Shown here piece by piece: positions 55,891-64,000 of a DNA stretch of 64,000 nt. The position numbers were made by a program, and so were the translations under genes. The notes below the pieces were generated by a model. That model was given only the letters and a program-made list of their open reading frames with translations, was not told the DNA's origin and searched no databases. Origin of the DNA: an uncultured Alphaproteobacteria bacterium (GTDB lineage: Bacteria; Pseudomonadota; Alphaproteobacteria; CAAGCB01; CAG-977); contig CALYBD010000004.1 of assembly GCA_944393745.1 (NCBI GenBank), forward strand, positions 29,570 through 93,569, in the 5' to 3' direction. How positions within the stretch are numbered: position 1 is the stretch's first letter; each line of letters opens with the position of its first letter.

Positions 55891-56928
55891 ATGATTGATA
55901 CTAACGAAGACTATAACGAAGAAAAACAATGTATTTATAAGGATGAAACATACATTGTAAGAGATAATGGTGCCGTTTTAAGACTTCCGAAAAATCCTAA
56001 TAAAGTTCGTCCATTAGATAATAAGTGGACTTTTGGAATCCAAGGAGATAAAGGGTATTCATATATAGCTGGTGTACAAGTTCATAGGATAGTGGCTACA
56101 GCATTTCATGGAGAAGCACCATCTTCGCAACATATTGTTGATCATATAGATACTAATAGGCAAAATAATCGCCCTGAAAATTTACATTGGGTAACTAAAC
56201 TGGAAAATGTACTTAATAATCCAATAACACGTAAGAGAGTTATTGCCATTTGTGGTAGTATTGAAGCATTTTTGAAAAATCCCTCACTGCTAGGTGAAAG
56301 TGCTTTAGATAAAAATTTTTCGTGGATGCGAAGGGTTACCGCAGAAGAAGCAAAAATTAGTAGAGAAAGACTTGAAGAATGGGCAAAGAATGATACTCCT
56401 CCATCTGGAGGTACATTAGGACAATGGATATATGAAAAACAAACTTTTGCATCAAAACAAGATGGTAAAAAATTACCAGACGAATACTATAATAATTACA
56501 GCGAAAATAACTACACTGAACCAGAATTTATAGATTCTTTAACTCCTTATGCTCGGCAGAAATATGACCGTTGGAGAACACCAACAGAATTTCCTTGCGT
56601 TCCAACAGAGGAAGAAGAAAAAACATTAGAGAACTATTTAAAAAAATTAAAACAGGGTTGTGTTTTTTCTAAAAATCAATATGGGGTATCTATTGTTGAT
56701 AAAGCAGCATTTAATAAAGATAAAAATGCCTTAATTGTAAAAACATTTAATGATTCAAAGGAAAATGTAAAATCGGGAGGACATAATTCAAAAATAACTT
56801 TACAAAATGGATATTTTATACATGAAACAATAGGTTCATATTTTGATCCAGAAGGAGCTGAAAAATATTTTACTCTAGCTATAGGTGAAGAGTGGACCGG
56901 TGGAGATGTATTTGACGATTATTGTTAG
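55891..56928 (+). CDS. HNH-domain protein with large unknown C-terminal region
   Basis: 345 residues in AT-rich DNA. Residues about 10-115 resemble phage and homing HNH endonucleases with a NUMOD4-like front (DETYIVRDNGAVLRLPKNPN) and the nuclease core VHRIVATAFHG ... HIVDHIDTNRQNNRPENLHW, which has the His-Asp-His pair and the Asn-rich motif. The remaining 230 residues have no family I can name; they are charged and include a segment with GGHNSKITLQNGYF. The domain order suggests a nuclease effector with a sensing or partner-binding tail, or a homing enzyme of a mobile element. It is co-transcribed with the lipoprotein gene. Confidence 0.78.
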   Translation: MIDTNEDYNEEKQCIYKDETYIVRDNGAVLRLPKNPNKVRPLDNKWTFGIQGDKGYSYIAGVQVHRIVATAFHGEAPSSQHIVDHIDTNRQNNRPENLHWVTKLENVLNNPITRKRVIAICGSIEAFLKNPSLLGESALDKNFSWMRRVTAEEAKISRERLEEWAKNDTPPSGGTLGQWIYEKQTFASKQDGKKLPDEYYNNYSENNYTEPEFIDSLTPYARQKYDRWRTPTEFPCVPTEEEEKTLENYLKKLKQGCVFSKNQYGVSIVDKAAFNKDKNALIVKTFNDSKENVKSGGHNSKITLQNGYFIHETIGSYFDPEGAEKYFTLAIGEEWTGGDVFDDYC

Positions 56929-56932
56929 AAAT

Positions 56933-57000
56933 TTATCGGACGGGGATTTTATTTAACAAAACGCTTGATTTTCTTAGCCTTCGCACAAAAAGTCCGATAA
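56933..57000. repeat. Inverted repeat next to tRNA-Thr
   Basis: TTATCGGAC (56933-56941) and GTCCGATAA (56992-57000) form a perfect 9-bp inverted repeat 50 bp apart, just after the HNH gene. The same ATCGGAC core occurs in the tRNA-end repeats and in the T-arm of tRNA-Thr, so these may be further tRNA-derived fragments or recombinase arm sites. Confidence 0.4.
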
Positions 57001-57032
57001 TTCATTCAAAAATGCTGTTTTCAAAACCACCA

Positions 57033-57100
57033 AAATCGGACTAATCCAAAGCCTTGATTTATATAGCAAAAAAGCACCTCAAAAGGTGCTACCTTAAAAA

Positions 57101-57125
<25 letters not shown>
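57033..57125. repeat. tRNA-3'-end repeat, copy C (at the intact tRNA)
   Basis: This copy contains the complete 3' part of tRNA-Thr plus its terminator hairpin and about 40 bp beyond. It aligns with copy B over its whole length and is the likely source of the arrangement. The AT-rich gene pair 55240-56928 lies exactly between B and C. Confidence 0.65.
57068..57090 (-). terminator. Terminator of tRNA-Thr
   Basis: On the minus strand GCACC-TTTTGA-GGTGC is followed by six U. It begins about 11 nt after the tRNA CCA end. Confidence 0.8.
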
Positions 57126-57175
<50 letters not shown>

Positions 57176-57292
57176 GGCGCAAGCGGAAAGATATAAGAAT
57201 TATCTTTAACGTGCAAGCAAAAAATATTTTATTGATGCACTTATTTTCAAATCGGTTATTATTTTTCAAAATGTATCAAAGAGGTTATGAAA

Positions 57293-57451
57293 ATGTCTGA
57301 TTCTAAATCTCAACAGACCAAACAGGAAAAACAAGCCGAAATGTTGCGTCACAATCTGATCTTACGTAAAAAACAAATTGAAGAACGTAACCGCCTGAAA
57401 GAAAAAAAATCCGGCGAAAAACAACAAAATCCCGATACAAACGGGAAATAG
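57293..57451 (+). CDS. 52-residue basic/charged protein, unknown
   Basis: Short gene beginning at ATG 57293, 8 nt after GAGG; an in-frame ATG two codons earlier is too close to that site. The protein starts MSDSKSQQTKQEKQAEMLRH and is almost entirely hydrophilic, with many Lys, Gln and Glu, probably one helix (NLILRKKQIEERNRLKEKK) and a disordered tail. The coding frame is free of stops and uses codons like its neighbours. It lies 73 bp upstream of murA, co-directional. No family is recognised. Confidence 0.65.
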   Translation: MSDSKSQQTKQEKQAEMLRHNLILRKKQIEERNRLKEKKSGEKQQNPDTNGK

Positions 57452-57524
57452 CTTGCTCTGTTAGCCCGACTGGATTAAAAAGACTTAAACAAAAAAACTG
57501 TTAATTCCGTTCTGAAAGTAAACC

Positions 57525-58802
57525 ATGGATCGTATTCGTATTATCGGCGGTGTTCCGTTAAACGGTAAAATTAAAATCAGCGGCGCAAAAAATGCCGCTT
57601 TGCCTTTAATGGCGGCAAGTCTGTTATCCGATGAAACTTTAACGTTAACAAATCTGCCCCACTTGGCCGATATTATGACCATGACGAATCTTTTGGCTCA
57701 ACACGGTGTCAAATTGACTTTGACGGATTTAGACGGCGGCGCTTTGTGTTTTGACGCGTCCAATGTTTTTAATTTAAAAGCCCCTTACGAAATCGTCAGA
57801 AAAATGCGGGCGTCCATATTGGTCTTAGGTCCTCTTTTGGCTCGTTTCGGCAAAGCAAAAGTTTCTTTGCCCGGCGGTTGTGCCATCGGAACGCGTCCGG
57901 TTGATCTGCACTTGTCCGCTTTGGAAAAAATGGGTGCGGAAATTAAAATCAAAGAAGGCTATGTCATTGCCTTTACAAACGGAAAGCGCCTGCAGGGAAC
58001 GGATATTCTGTTTCCGAAAGTCACGGTCGGCGGAACCGAAAACATTTTAATGGCGGCAACGCTGGCCGAAGGCAAAACCGTTATCAGAAATGCCGCCCGG
58101 GAGCCCGAAATTACCGATTTGGCCGAATGCCTGATCAAAATGGGCGCCAATATTCAGGGATTAGGAACGGATACACTGGTTATCGAAGGCGTTGACAGAC
58201 TGCATTCGGCCGTTCACAAAGTCATTGCAGACAGAATTGAAGCCGCGTCTTATGCCATTGCGGCAGCCATTACGCGCGGAAAAATCGAAATAACCGATGT
58301 TCCGCTGAATATTATGGCCGCCGTTGCACACGTTCTGACAGACATCGGCGTTACGATTACGGAAACGGAAAACGGTTTTATTTCAGATGCCTGTGATGCT
58401 TATTTGATCGGAACGGACGTCATGACCGAACCTTATCCCGGTTTTCCGACAGACGTTCAGGCGCAGCTGACGGCTTTGCTGGCAACGGTCAGCGGTGCTT
58501 CGCTGATTACGGAATCCATCTTTGAAAACCGTTTTATGCATGTTCCCGAACTGGCGCGTATGGGAGCCAATATCAATGTCCACGGTGTTTCTTCGGCCAT
58601 TGTGCGCGGCGTGCGCCAATTATCGGGCGCCGAAGTCATGGCAACGGATTTAAGGGCGTCCATGTGTTTGGTGTTGGCAGGACTGGCCGCACAAGGGGAA
58701 ACAATCATCAACCGCGTTTACCATTTGGACAGAGGCTATGAACATTTGGAAGAAAAACTGTCTTCCTGCGGGGCGCGCATTGAACGCCTGCACGGGGAAT
58801 AA
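57525..58802 (+). CDS. murA: UDP-N-acetylglucosamine 1-carboxyvinyltransferase
   Basis: First committed step of peptidoglycan synthesis, transferring enolpyruvate to UDP-GlcNAc. 425 residues. [18 protein letters not shown] holds the active-site Lys near residue 22, and the Cys of the flexible loop is in [15 protein letters not shown] near 117, so the enzyme should be of the fosfomycin-sensitive Cys type. The catalytic Asp/Arg region [15 protein letters not shown] is near the end. It is the first of the co-directional genes murA-hisG-hisD. Confidence 0.97.
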   Translation: MDRIRIIGGVPLNGKIKISGAKNAALPLMAASLLSDETLTLTNLPHLADIMTMTNLLAQHGVKLTLTDLDGGALCFDASNVFNLKAPYEIVRKMRASILVLGPLLARFGKAKVSLPGGCAIGTRPVDLHLSALEKMGAEIKIKEGYVIAFTNGKRLQGTDILFPKVTVGGTENILMAATLAEGKTVIRNAAREPEITDLAECLIKMGANIQGLGTDTLVIEGVDRLHSAVHKVIADRIEAASYAIAAAITRGKIEITDVPLNIMAAVAHVLTDIGVTITETENGFISDACDAYLIGTDVMTEPYPGFPTDVQAQLTALLATVSGASLITESIFENRFMHVPELARMGANINVHGVSSAIVRGVRQLSGAEVMATDLRASMCLVLAGLAAQGETIINRVYHLDRGYEHLEEKLSSCGARIERLHGE

Positions 58803-58805
58803 ATC

Positions 58806-59462
58806 ATGCAAAAACTGATTATTGCTCTGCCCAAAGGACGGATTTTAGAAGAAACAATCCCCTATTTTAACCGTGTCGGCATAAAACCCGAAGAGGCTTT
58901 TTTTGACAAAGATTCCCGTTTATTGCGCTTTAAAACAAATCTGGACAATATCGAACTGATCCGCGTACGCAGTTTTGACGTTGCCACTTTTGTGGCTTTC
59001 GGCGCTGCGCAGTTGGGTGTGTGCGGCAATGATGTTTTGGCCGAATTTGATTATCCCGAAATTTATGCGCCGATAGATTTAAAAATCGGAAAATGCCGTA
59101 TGTCCGCCGCCGCCCCCGAAGGATATACAAAAGACAACCTGGCTCGCGCCGGGCATGTCCGGGTTGCGACAAAATATCCGAACATTACAAAAAAATACTA
59201 TCAATCCAAAGGTATTCAGGCCGAATGCGTCAAGCTGTCCGGCGCGATGGAATTGGCGCCGACCATCGGTCTGTGCCACAGAATTGTCGACGTGGTTTCT
59301 TCCGGTGCGACCTTAAAAGCCAACGGCCTGGTGGAAATAGATCATATTCTGGACGTTTCTGCCCGTCTGATCGTTAATCGGACGGCGTTTAAAACCAGAA
59401 CCGCCGAATTAACCGACTGGCTGGATAAATTCAAAGGAGCTCTTGATGACTTTAACGCTTGA
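58806..59462 (+). CDS. hisG: ATP phosphoribosyltransferase, short form
   Basis: First step of histidine synthesis. At 218 residues it is the short HisG type, which lacks the C-terminal regulatory domain and needs HisZ as partner. It begins KLIIALPKGRILEETIPYF, and the PRPP-binding region is GATLKANGLVEIDHIL. No hisZ is in the window, so it must be elsewhere if the enzyme is active. It starts 3 nt after murA and overlaps hisD by 17 nt. Confidence 0.95.
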   Translation: MQKLIIALPKGRILEETIPYFNRVGIKPEEAFFDKDSRLLRFKTNLDNIELIRVRSFDVATFVAFGAAQLGVCGNDVLAEFDYPEIYAPIDLKIGKCRMSAAAPEGYTKDNLARAGHVRVATKYPNITKKYYQSKGIQAECVKLSGAMELAPTIGLCHRIVDVVSSGATLKANGLVEIDHILDVSARLIVNRTAFKTRTAELTDWLDKFKGALDDFNA

Positions 59463-60741
59463 TATTCGTGATTCGAACTTTGAACGGGATTTTGCGGCTT
59501 TTTTAAGCTCAAAGCGTGAAAATGCCGCCGATGTCAATGCCATTGTTGCGGAAATATTGGAAAACGTTCGTCTGAACGGCGACGAAGCCGTTTTGGAATA
59601 TACGGACAAGCTGGATCATTTATCGTTAACCCGACAGACAATGCGGATCAGTGCCGAAGAAACGGCTCGGGCTGTCGCCGGGTGTGACAAAGACACGCTG
59701 GACGCGTTGTATCTGGCGGCGGAACGGATTGAGGCTTTTCATGAAAAACAGCTGCCCGAAAGCCATTTTTTCAATGATGAAACGGGTGCCTTGCTGGGGT
59801 GGCGTTGGACGCCCGTCATGGCGGCCGGGCTGTATGTTCCCGGCGGCACGGCGGCTTATCCGTCGTCGGTTTTAATGAATGCCATTCCCGCAAAAGTGGC
59901 CGGCGTGTCGCGAATTGTCATGGTTGTTCCGACACCGTCCGGACAGATCAATCCGCTGGTTTTGGCTGCGGCGGACTGTGTCGGTATAGAAGAAATCTAC
60001 CGTATCGGCGGTGCACAGGCCATCGGCGCTTTGGCGTTCGGGACGCAAACCATCAAACCGGTTGATATGATCGTCGGGCCCGGAAATGCTTTTGTTGCCG
60101 CGGCCAAACGGCAGGTTTTCGGCCGTGTCGGCATTGATATGATTGCCGGACCGTCGGAAATTCTGGTTATTGCCGATAATTCGGCCAACCCCGAATGGGT
60201 GGCGGCCGATCTGTTGTCTCAGGCGGAACACGACATTTCCGCCCAGTCGATTTTAATCACCGACGATCCCGTTTTTGCGCGCAGCGTAACAGATGAAATA
60301 GAAAGACAGCTTAAACAGCTGAGCCGGGAAGAAATCGCCCGCAAAAGCTGGGAAGAAAACGGCGCCGTGATTCTTGTCGAAAATCTGAAAGATCAGTCCG
60401 GAGATTTAGCCGACAGAATAGCCCCCGAGCATTTGGAACTGTGCGTCCGGGACCCCGAAGAATTATGCAGACGCGTGCATCATGCCGGTTCCGTATTTTT
60501 GGGACATTACACTCCCGAAGCGATCGGAGACTATGTCGGCGGCCCGAATCATGTTTTGCCGACAGCCCGCAGTGCCCGTTTTTCATCAGGATTAGGCGTT
60601 CAGAATTTTATGAAAAGAACGACTTTTTTATCCTGCACGGATAAGACTTTGAAAGAAGTCGGACAAGCTGCCGTTTTATTGGCCAAAGCCGAAGGATTGA
60701 CCGCCCATGCGGCTTCCGTCGGCAAACGCCTGGACGAATAA
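59446..60741 (+). CDS. hisD: Histidinol dehydrogenase
   Basis: Last two oxidations of histidine synthesis, zinc- and NAD-dependent. I choose ATG 59446, with AAGGAG 8 nt upstream, over the TTG one codon before, giving 431 residues. Motifs include GLYVPGGTAAYPSSVLMNAI, GPGNAFVAAAKRQVFG with DMIAGPSE, AEHDISAQSILIT and the zinc-site region near GGPNHVLPTARSARF. It overlaps hisG and completes the murA-hisG-hisD order that is common in alphaproteobacteria. Confidence 0.97.
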   Translation: MTLTLDIRDSNFERDFAAFLSSKRENAADVNAIVAEILENVRLNGDEAVLEYTDKLDHLSLTRQTMRISAEETARAVAGCDKDTLDALYLAAERIEAFHEKQLPESHFFNDETGALLGWRWTPVMAAGLYVPGGTAAYPSSVLMNAIPAKVAGVSRIVMVVPTPSGQINPLVLAAADCVGIEEIYRIGGAQAIGALAFGTQTIKPVDMIVGPGNAFVAAAKRQVFGRVGIDMIAGPSEILVIADNSANPEWVAADLLSQAEHDISAQSILITDDPVFARSVTDEIERQLKQLSREEIARKSWEENGAVILVENLKDQSGDLADRIAPEHLELCVRDPEELCRRVHHAGSVFLGHYTPEAIGDYVGGPNHVLPTARSARFSSGLGVQNFMKRTTFLSCTDKTLKEVGQAAVLLAKAEGLTAHAASVGKRLDE

Positions 60742-60800
60742 CGTACGCTGAAAAGAAACTCCTTTATTAAGGATACGGCTTTATTTTTCATCGGATTTTT

Positions 60801-60808
60801 GGTATAAT
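60801..60808 (+). promoter_or_regulatory. Extended -10 promoter before the 139-aa gene
   Basis: TGGTATAAT (60800-60808) is a perfect extended -10 element 35 nt upstream of the ATG at 60843. The -35 region is weak, as often in extended -10 promoters. It would drive the unknown gene and perhaps the helicase gene after it. Confidence 0.55.
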
Positions 60809-60842
60809 CCCGGCGGTTGTGGCACAAAGGAAAGGCGGAAAA

Positions 60843-61262
60843 ATGGAAAATTTTATTCCCCGGAAGTATAACTACACGCTTGAAACGGGAATTATCGGCA
60901 CGGACAATGAAAACCTTGCCAATATTTTCTATAATATTAACCGTATGGAATCAAAAGCTTCCTTTTTTTCGGACAACCGCGAAGATATGGACGATGCCTT
61001 AAGCGATGTTTTTTTCATGATTACGGATTCCACCGTTCATTTTAACCGTTTTATCAAAGAATTTGGGGAAAAACTGGATCCGGCAACGGTTTCCGGCATT
61101 ACAGACGTCTTCGGCAAAGCTTTGGACACCGTTCGTTTTGATGAAACGCCGGATATTGCCCCGGAAACGATACATTCGGCCATTCGTTCGGCCTATGCGG
61201 ACTTGCTGTCAACGGTTCAAAATCTGTGTCTTTTGGACGATCAGTCCGTCGGAAAAGTTTAA
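60843..61262 (+). CDS. Small protein of unknown function
   Basis: 139 residues from ATG 60843, with AAGGCGG upstream; a GTG eight codons earlier would include the ribosome-binding site and is less likely. The protein begins MENFIPRKYNYTLETGIIGT and is acidic and mostly helical (DNREDMDDALSDVFFMITDS, PETIHSAIRSAYADLLSTVQ). It has no signal peptide. No family is recognised. It lies 26 nt upstream of the helicase gene, so a shared role is possible. Confidence 0.7.
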   Translation: MENFIPRKYNYTLETGIIGTDNENLANIFYNINRMESKASFFSDNREDMDDALSDVFFMITDSTVHFNRFIKEFGEKLDPATVSGITDVFGKALDTVRFDETPDIAPETIHSAIRSAYADLLSTVQNLCLLDDQSVGKV

Positions 61263-61288
61263 TTTTGTTCTCGTAGCGGAGAGAAAAA

Positions 61289-63250
61289 ATGAATCGTAAT
61301 GAAGAAACGGCCTTGAAAAAAATCAATAAAATTTTAAACGAACTGGCAATGAGCTGCGATTCTGTCGACAGCTATCAGGTTCAATGCGATGAATATTTTA
61401 AAACGGCCGGCTTATCCGTCCCGCCTGCCGAATTAAAACGTCACTATACTCATTTCAGGGAAAAATACACCAATCACGAAAAACACGTCCGAGAAACGGC
61501 GACCGCTTTGGTGAAAAGAAATGAGAATGTACACGTTTCTTTAGAAATGAAAAAGCAACTGGGAATTAATGATATCGGCGAAAGCATTGCCGAAGGCCCG
61601 CATCTGACAATCTTGGACGGCGGCCCGGGAGCCGGCAAATCATTCAGTCTGGGCAAAGCCATGGACGCGATGGGAGCTCCTGTTATTTGTTTGGGCGCAA
61701 CAAAATCCGCAGCAGCCGGTCTGTTCAAAGACATGGATGAAATTCGCAGCAATCATGTTAAAAAAAATGAACAAAACGTTCCGATTTTGGGCGGCATGAC
61801 CGTTGAAAGTTTTCTGGCCCCTCAGACACCGGAAGAAAAAAAACAAAAAGCACAAATTGACGCTTGTTTTGCGATGACAAATCCGCCTCCTGTCTTTATG
61901 GTGGACGAAGCCGGGCTGCTGGGGCATAAGGAAATGGATCAGATTTTAAATTATGCCGCCGCCCAAGGGGTAAAAATTATTCTGGCCGGAGATTCTCAGC
62001 AAATCCCGCCGGAAAAAGGCGTTCCGTTCAAAATGTTAACGGAAAGCTTAAAAGACACGCCTGCCTATGTAAATGCGCCGTATGTGTTCAGACAGGGTGA
62101 TTTTGTTGATAAAGCGATTACATCGGGTGTTTATCATGGATTTACTTCCGATCAAATGGATATTTCTCAGAAAGTTGCAGCCGAATTTATGACAGCGGCC
62201 TATGATGTCGGGGATCCGAAATTTTCAGATCGTTCTGTTGTTAATGACAAAGGCGAGAAGAAGGATTTTTCCTTTAAAGACTATATGACGGAAAAATATC
62301 CCGATCTGGATAAAAAAGAAGCGGTAGCCCGTTACGTTTCAGAATTAAATGACAAACGGGACGAATTTTTCGGCGGTTCCGAAGAAAAAATGCTGGACGC
62401 GTTGCAAACAGGCCCGAAAACCGACAACTATGACAAATACGTTTGTGCGGCATTAATCTGCCAATCAATCGGCGTCCGGGCGTATGAACTGCGCGGCATG
62501 ATGAAAACGGAAGAAAATGTTACGGACAGTGTTGCCCGGGATTTTGCCGACAACTATATGCATTCTTTAAGGGAAGGCCAGATTCGTCGTCAGACAAAGG
62601 AAATGAAAACGGCCAAAGCGGAAAACCGTAAACCGAAAATTGTCGGTCCGGATTATGCCGACGGCCAGCTGGCCATTACGGCAACAAAAGAAGAAGCACG
62701 CGAATTAAACGACTCTATTCGCAAAGCTTTGGGCAAAGAAGGCGGCTTAACTGCCGGCGAACCGATTATTTTATCTGATGGAAAAAGGGTTTTGGCCTCT
62801 GCCGAACAAGCGCAAAATCCCCCGCCGGGTTTCAGTTATGCGTATGCTTTGGACGTTACGACAACACAGGGTATGTCTCAAAACGGCAAAGTCATTATGG
62901 TTGTTCAAAAAGAAACGCAAAACAATCTGCAAGGCGGTGAAATTTTGGTCGGCGCCACACGGCATAAGGGCAAATTTGAAATAAAATTGTCCGCAGATGC
63001 CGACAAAGGCTTATTGTTTGCCAATTCAGCCAATCAGTTTGCTTCGGCGCGTCTTTCAAAAGATCCGTTTGATCCGCTTTTATATCTTGCGGCCAAAGGT
63101 GCCCGGGAAAAAATCCCCGAAAAACAAAAAGCAGCAGATGAAAACAGAAAACAATCCGTAAAAGGATTGCATTCTCAAATTCAACGGAAAGCAAAGCAAG
63201 TCGATCCCGGCATTAAACAACAGCTTGAAAAAAGGCAGCTTACTCTTTAA
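61289..63250 (+). CDS. Orphan SF1 helicase, TraA/TraI helicase-like
   Basis: 653 residues. Helicase motifs are complete: motif I DGGPGAGKS at 110-118, motif II MVDEAGLLG at 204-212, motif III ILAGDSQQIPP at 231-241, motif V YALDVTTTQGMSQNG and motif VI VGATRHKGKFEI at 554-565. The order and wording match the RecD/TraA-type helicase half of MOB-F/MOB-Q conjugative relaxases (AAA_30). There is no relaxase domain with its His cluster; in its place are about 100 residues of unknown helical sequence. A 230-residue insert sits between motifs III and V. Either a remnant of a transfer system or a stand-alone DNA-handling enzyme. No other transfer genes are nearby. Confidence 0.82.
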   Translation: MNRNEETALKKINKILNELAMSCDSVDSYQVQCDEYFKTAGLSVPPAELKRHYTHFREKYTNHEKHVRETATALVKRNENVHVSLEMKKQLGINDIGESIAEGPHLTILDGGPGAGKSFSLGKAMDAMGAPVICLGATKSAAAGLFKDMDEIRSNHVKKNEQNVPILGGMTVESFLAPQTPEEKKQKAQIDACFAMTNPPPVFMVDEAGLLGHKEMDQILNYAAAQGVKIILAGDSQQIPPEKGVPFKMLTESLKDTPAYVNAPYVFRQGDFVDKAITSGVYHGFTSDQMDISQKVAAEFMTAAYDVGDPKFSDRSVVNDKGEKKDFSFKDYMTEKYPDLDKKEAVARYVSELNDKRDEFFGGSEEKMLDALQTGPKTDNYDKYVCAALICQSIGVRAYELRGMMKTEENVTDSVARDFADNYMHSLREGQIRRQTKEMKTAKAENRKPKIVGPDYADGQLAITATKEEARELNDSIRKALGKEGGLTAGEPIILSDGKRVLASAEQAQNPPPGFSYAYALDVTTTQGMSQNGKVIMVVQKETQNNLQGGEILVGATRHKGKFEIKLSADADKGLLFANSANQFASARLSKDPFDPLLYLAAKGAREKIPEKQKAADENRKQSVKGLHSQIQRKAKQVDPGIKQQLEKRQLTL

Positions 63251-64000
63251 AAAGCGTTGTTTTTCCTCTCCGACCGGACAGATAAAAAACGGTCATGCAG
63301 GATCATTTTTTGTGACAGAATAACGTGATGCATTTTGTAACGTTCGGATTGTATACGATTTCCGATCCGTTTGATTTATTAGAATTTGGGGTACTCTTTT
63401 TTTAAAAGCGCCTCAGTAACCGCCCGATTTATTTGTTTGCGCCGAACCGTTATTCTTTTCCTTTTGTCACCGTTTGTCGAACAATATCCTATTGATCGTC
63501 CGGAACGGGAATTTTTCAATGCAACCCTTTTATATGCTGTTTGAGAATATTTTTTAATTTATGTTGATTAAATCCTTTCTGATAAGAAAAAATTTTGTCA
63601 AAAAAGCTTTTTTTATCATTTATTTTTTATTGTCATTCCATGTTAATTTTTTATCAGCAAAAGGCCGGCTTAAAATCCTTTAAACGGTAGAGGACAATAC
63701 CGTTTGCTTATTTTTTCAAGCTAATATTATGGATAAAAATTTTTCTTCTGTTTTTTTATTTAATTAAAAACAAACAAAAAAGTTTTTTATAATCAATCTA
63801 TATTTTTTATTAAACAAAAAATCGCATTCAAGTTTAAATATAAAATATTAACTTAAAACTAATACTCTTTCATAAATTATTACTTTTCGTAAATTATCGA
63901 AATTTTTTATAAAAAATTCCCATAATTTTATTTTATTTTTTTTTTTTTTTTTCTGTATTGATTTGCTATATAAAAAATTTTAAAATAAAGTTGCTTTATG
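63251..64000. other. 750-bp non-coding region, increasingly AT-rich
   Basis: No reading frame longer than about 60 codons with a start site is visible. The first 300 bp are of ordinary composition and include a weak hairpin GACCG/CGGTC near 63272-63295 without a U-run. From about 63560 the sequence becomes extremely AT-rich with runs of T and A, up to 18 consecutive T near 63936-63952. One DnaA-box-like element, TTATGGATAA (63727-63736, one mismatch to TTATCCACA on the minus strand), is present; one box does not make an origin. The window ends in an ATG without a ribosome-binding site. Confidence 0.6.

Noticed and set aside
61289..63250. Relaxase (TraA/TraI) with nicking activity
   Set aside because: Only the helicase motifs are present; no N-terminal Tyr and His-cluster relaxase domain can be found.
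63700..64000. Replication origin
   Set aside because: AT-richness and one imperfect DnaA box are not enough; no cluster of boxes and no dnaA, parAB or similar neighbour is visible.

Overview
The window looks like a chromosomal segment of a Gram-negative alphaproteobacterium, most likely one of the uncultured, host-associated Rhodospirillales-like lineages. The lineage is an inference from gene content; no rRNA or marker tree was available. Supporting signs are the block pyrH-frr-uppS-cdsA-dxr-rseP-bamA-skp-lpxD-fabZ-lpxA-lpxI-lpxB, lpxI next to lpxA and lpxB, an HdaA-type DnaA paralogue, a DUF2066 protein, a short-form ProRS, a class II DAHP synthase and a short-form HisG. Housekeeping genes are moderate in GC with A/T-rich spacers, and most lie on the minus strand.

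Layout. 1-5633 (minus): the start of an exported protein cut by the window edge, then the rbsK-nadE-gltX-cysS run. 5736-8531 (plus): an unknown membrane-anchored protein and a GT-C-like polytopic membrane protein. 8533-13719 (minus): glmU-glmS-unknown-class II DAHP synthase. 13821-14483: gph. 14480-26692 (minus): the long envelope operon from pyrH to lpxB (lipid A, BAM, isoprenoid and phospholipid steps). 26715-29531: tsf and rpsB with a leader, and a membrane protein coupled to dnaE. 29531-41888 (minus): dnaE, lolD, lolC/E, proS, a glycosyltransferase, hdaA, an AI-2E family permease, a DUF2066 protein, ndk and a Sel1-repeat protein. 42104-47438: an ABC-F ATPase and a surface-polysaccharide group (GT32-like, GT4, epimerase). 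47533-49661: a sulfur/persulfide pair (CoA-disulfide reductase-rhodanese fusion and a membrane rhodanese).

49.7-57.2 kb is the accessory region. It holds a putative zinc metallopeptidase, a GNAT enzyme, a DMT transporter with an APH-fold kinase, two tandem paralogues of an unrecognised family, and then a very AT-rich stretch ending at tRNA-Thr(GGT). In that stretch a hairpin plus tRNA-3'-end-like sequence occurs three times (near 54.37, 55.05 and 57.1 kb). The copies separate a gene for an SH3b protein with a superinfection-immunity-like tail from a lipoprotein/HNH-nuclease gene pair. I read this as successive insertions at tRNA ends carrying possible phage-exclusion cargo, and it is the best candidate for something undescribed. 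Ordinary genes resume with a 52-aa protein, murA, hisG and hisD. An unknown 139-aa protein and an orphan TraA/TraI-like helicase follow, and then 750 bp of non-coding, increasingly AT-rich DNA.

The most unexpected feature in a core gene is in NadE: its glutaminase domain is present but has lost all three expected catalytic residues, while the synthetase domain looks intact.
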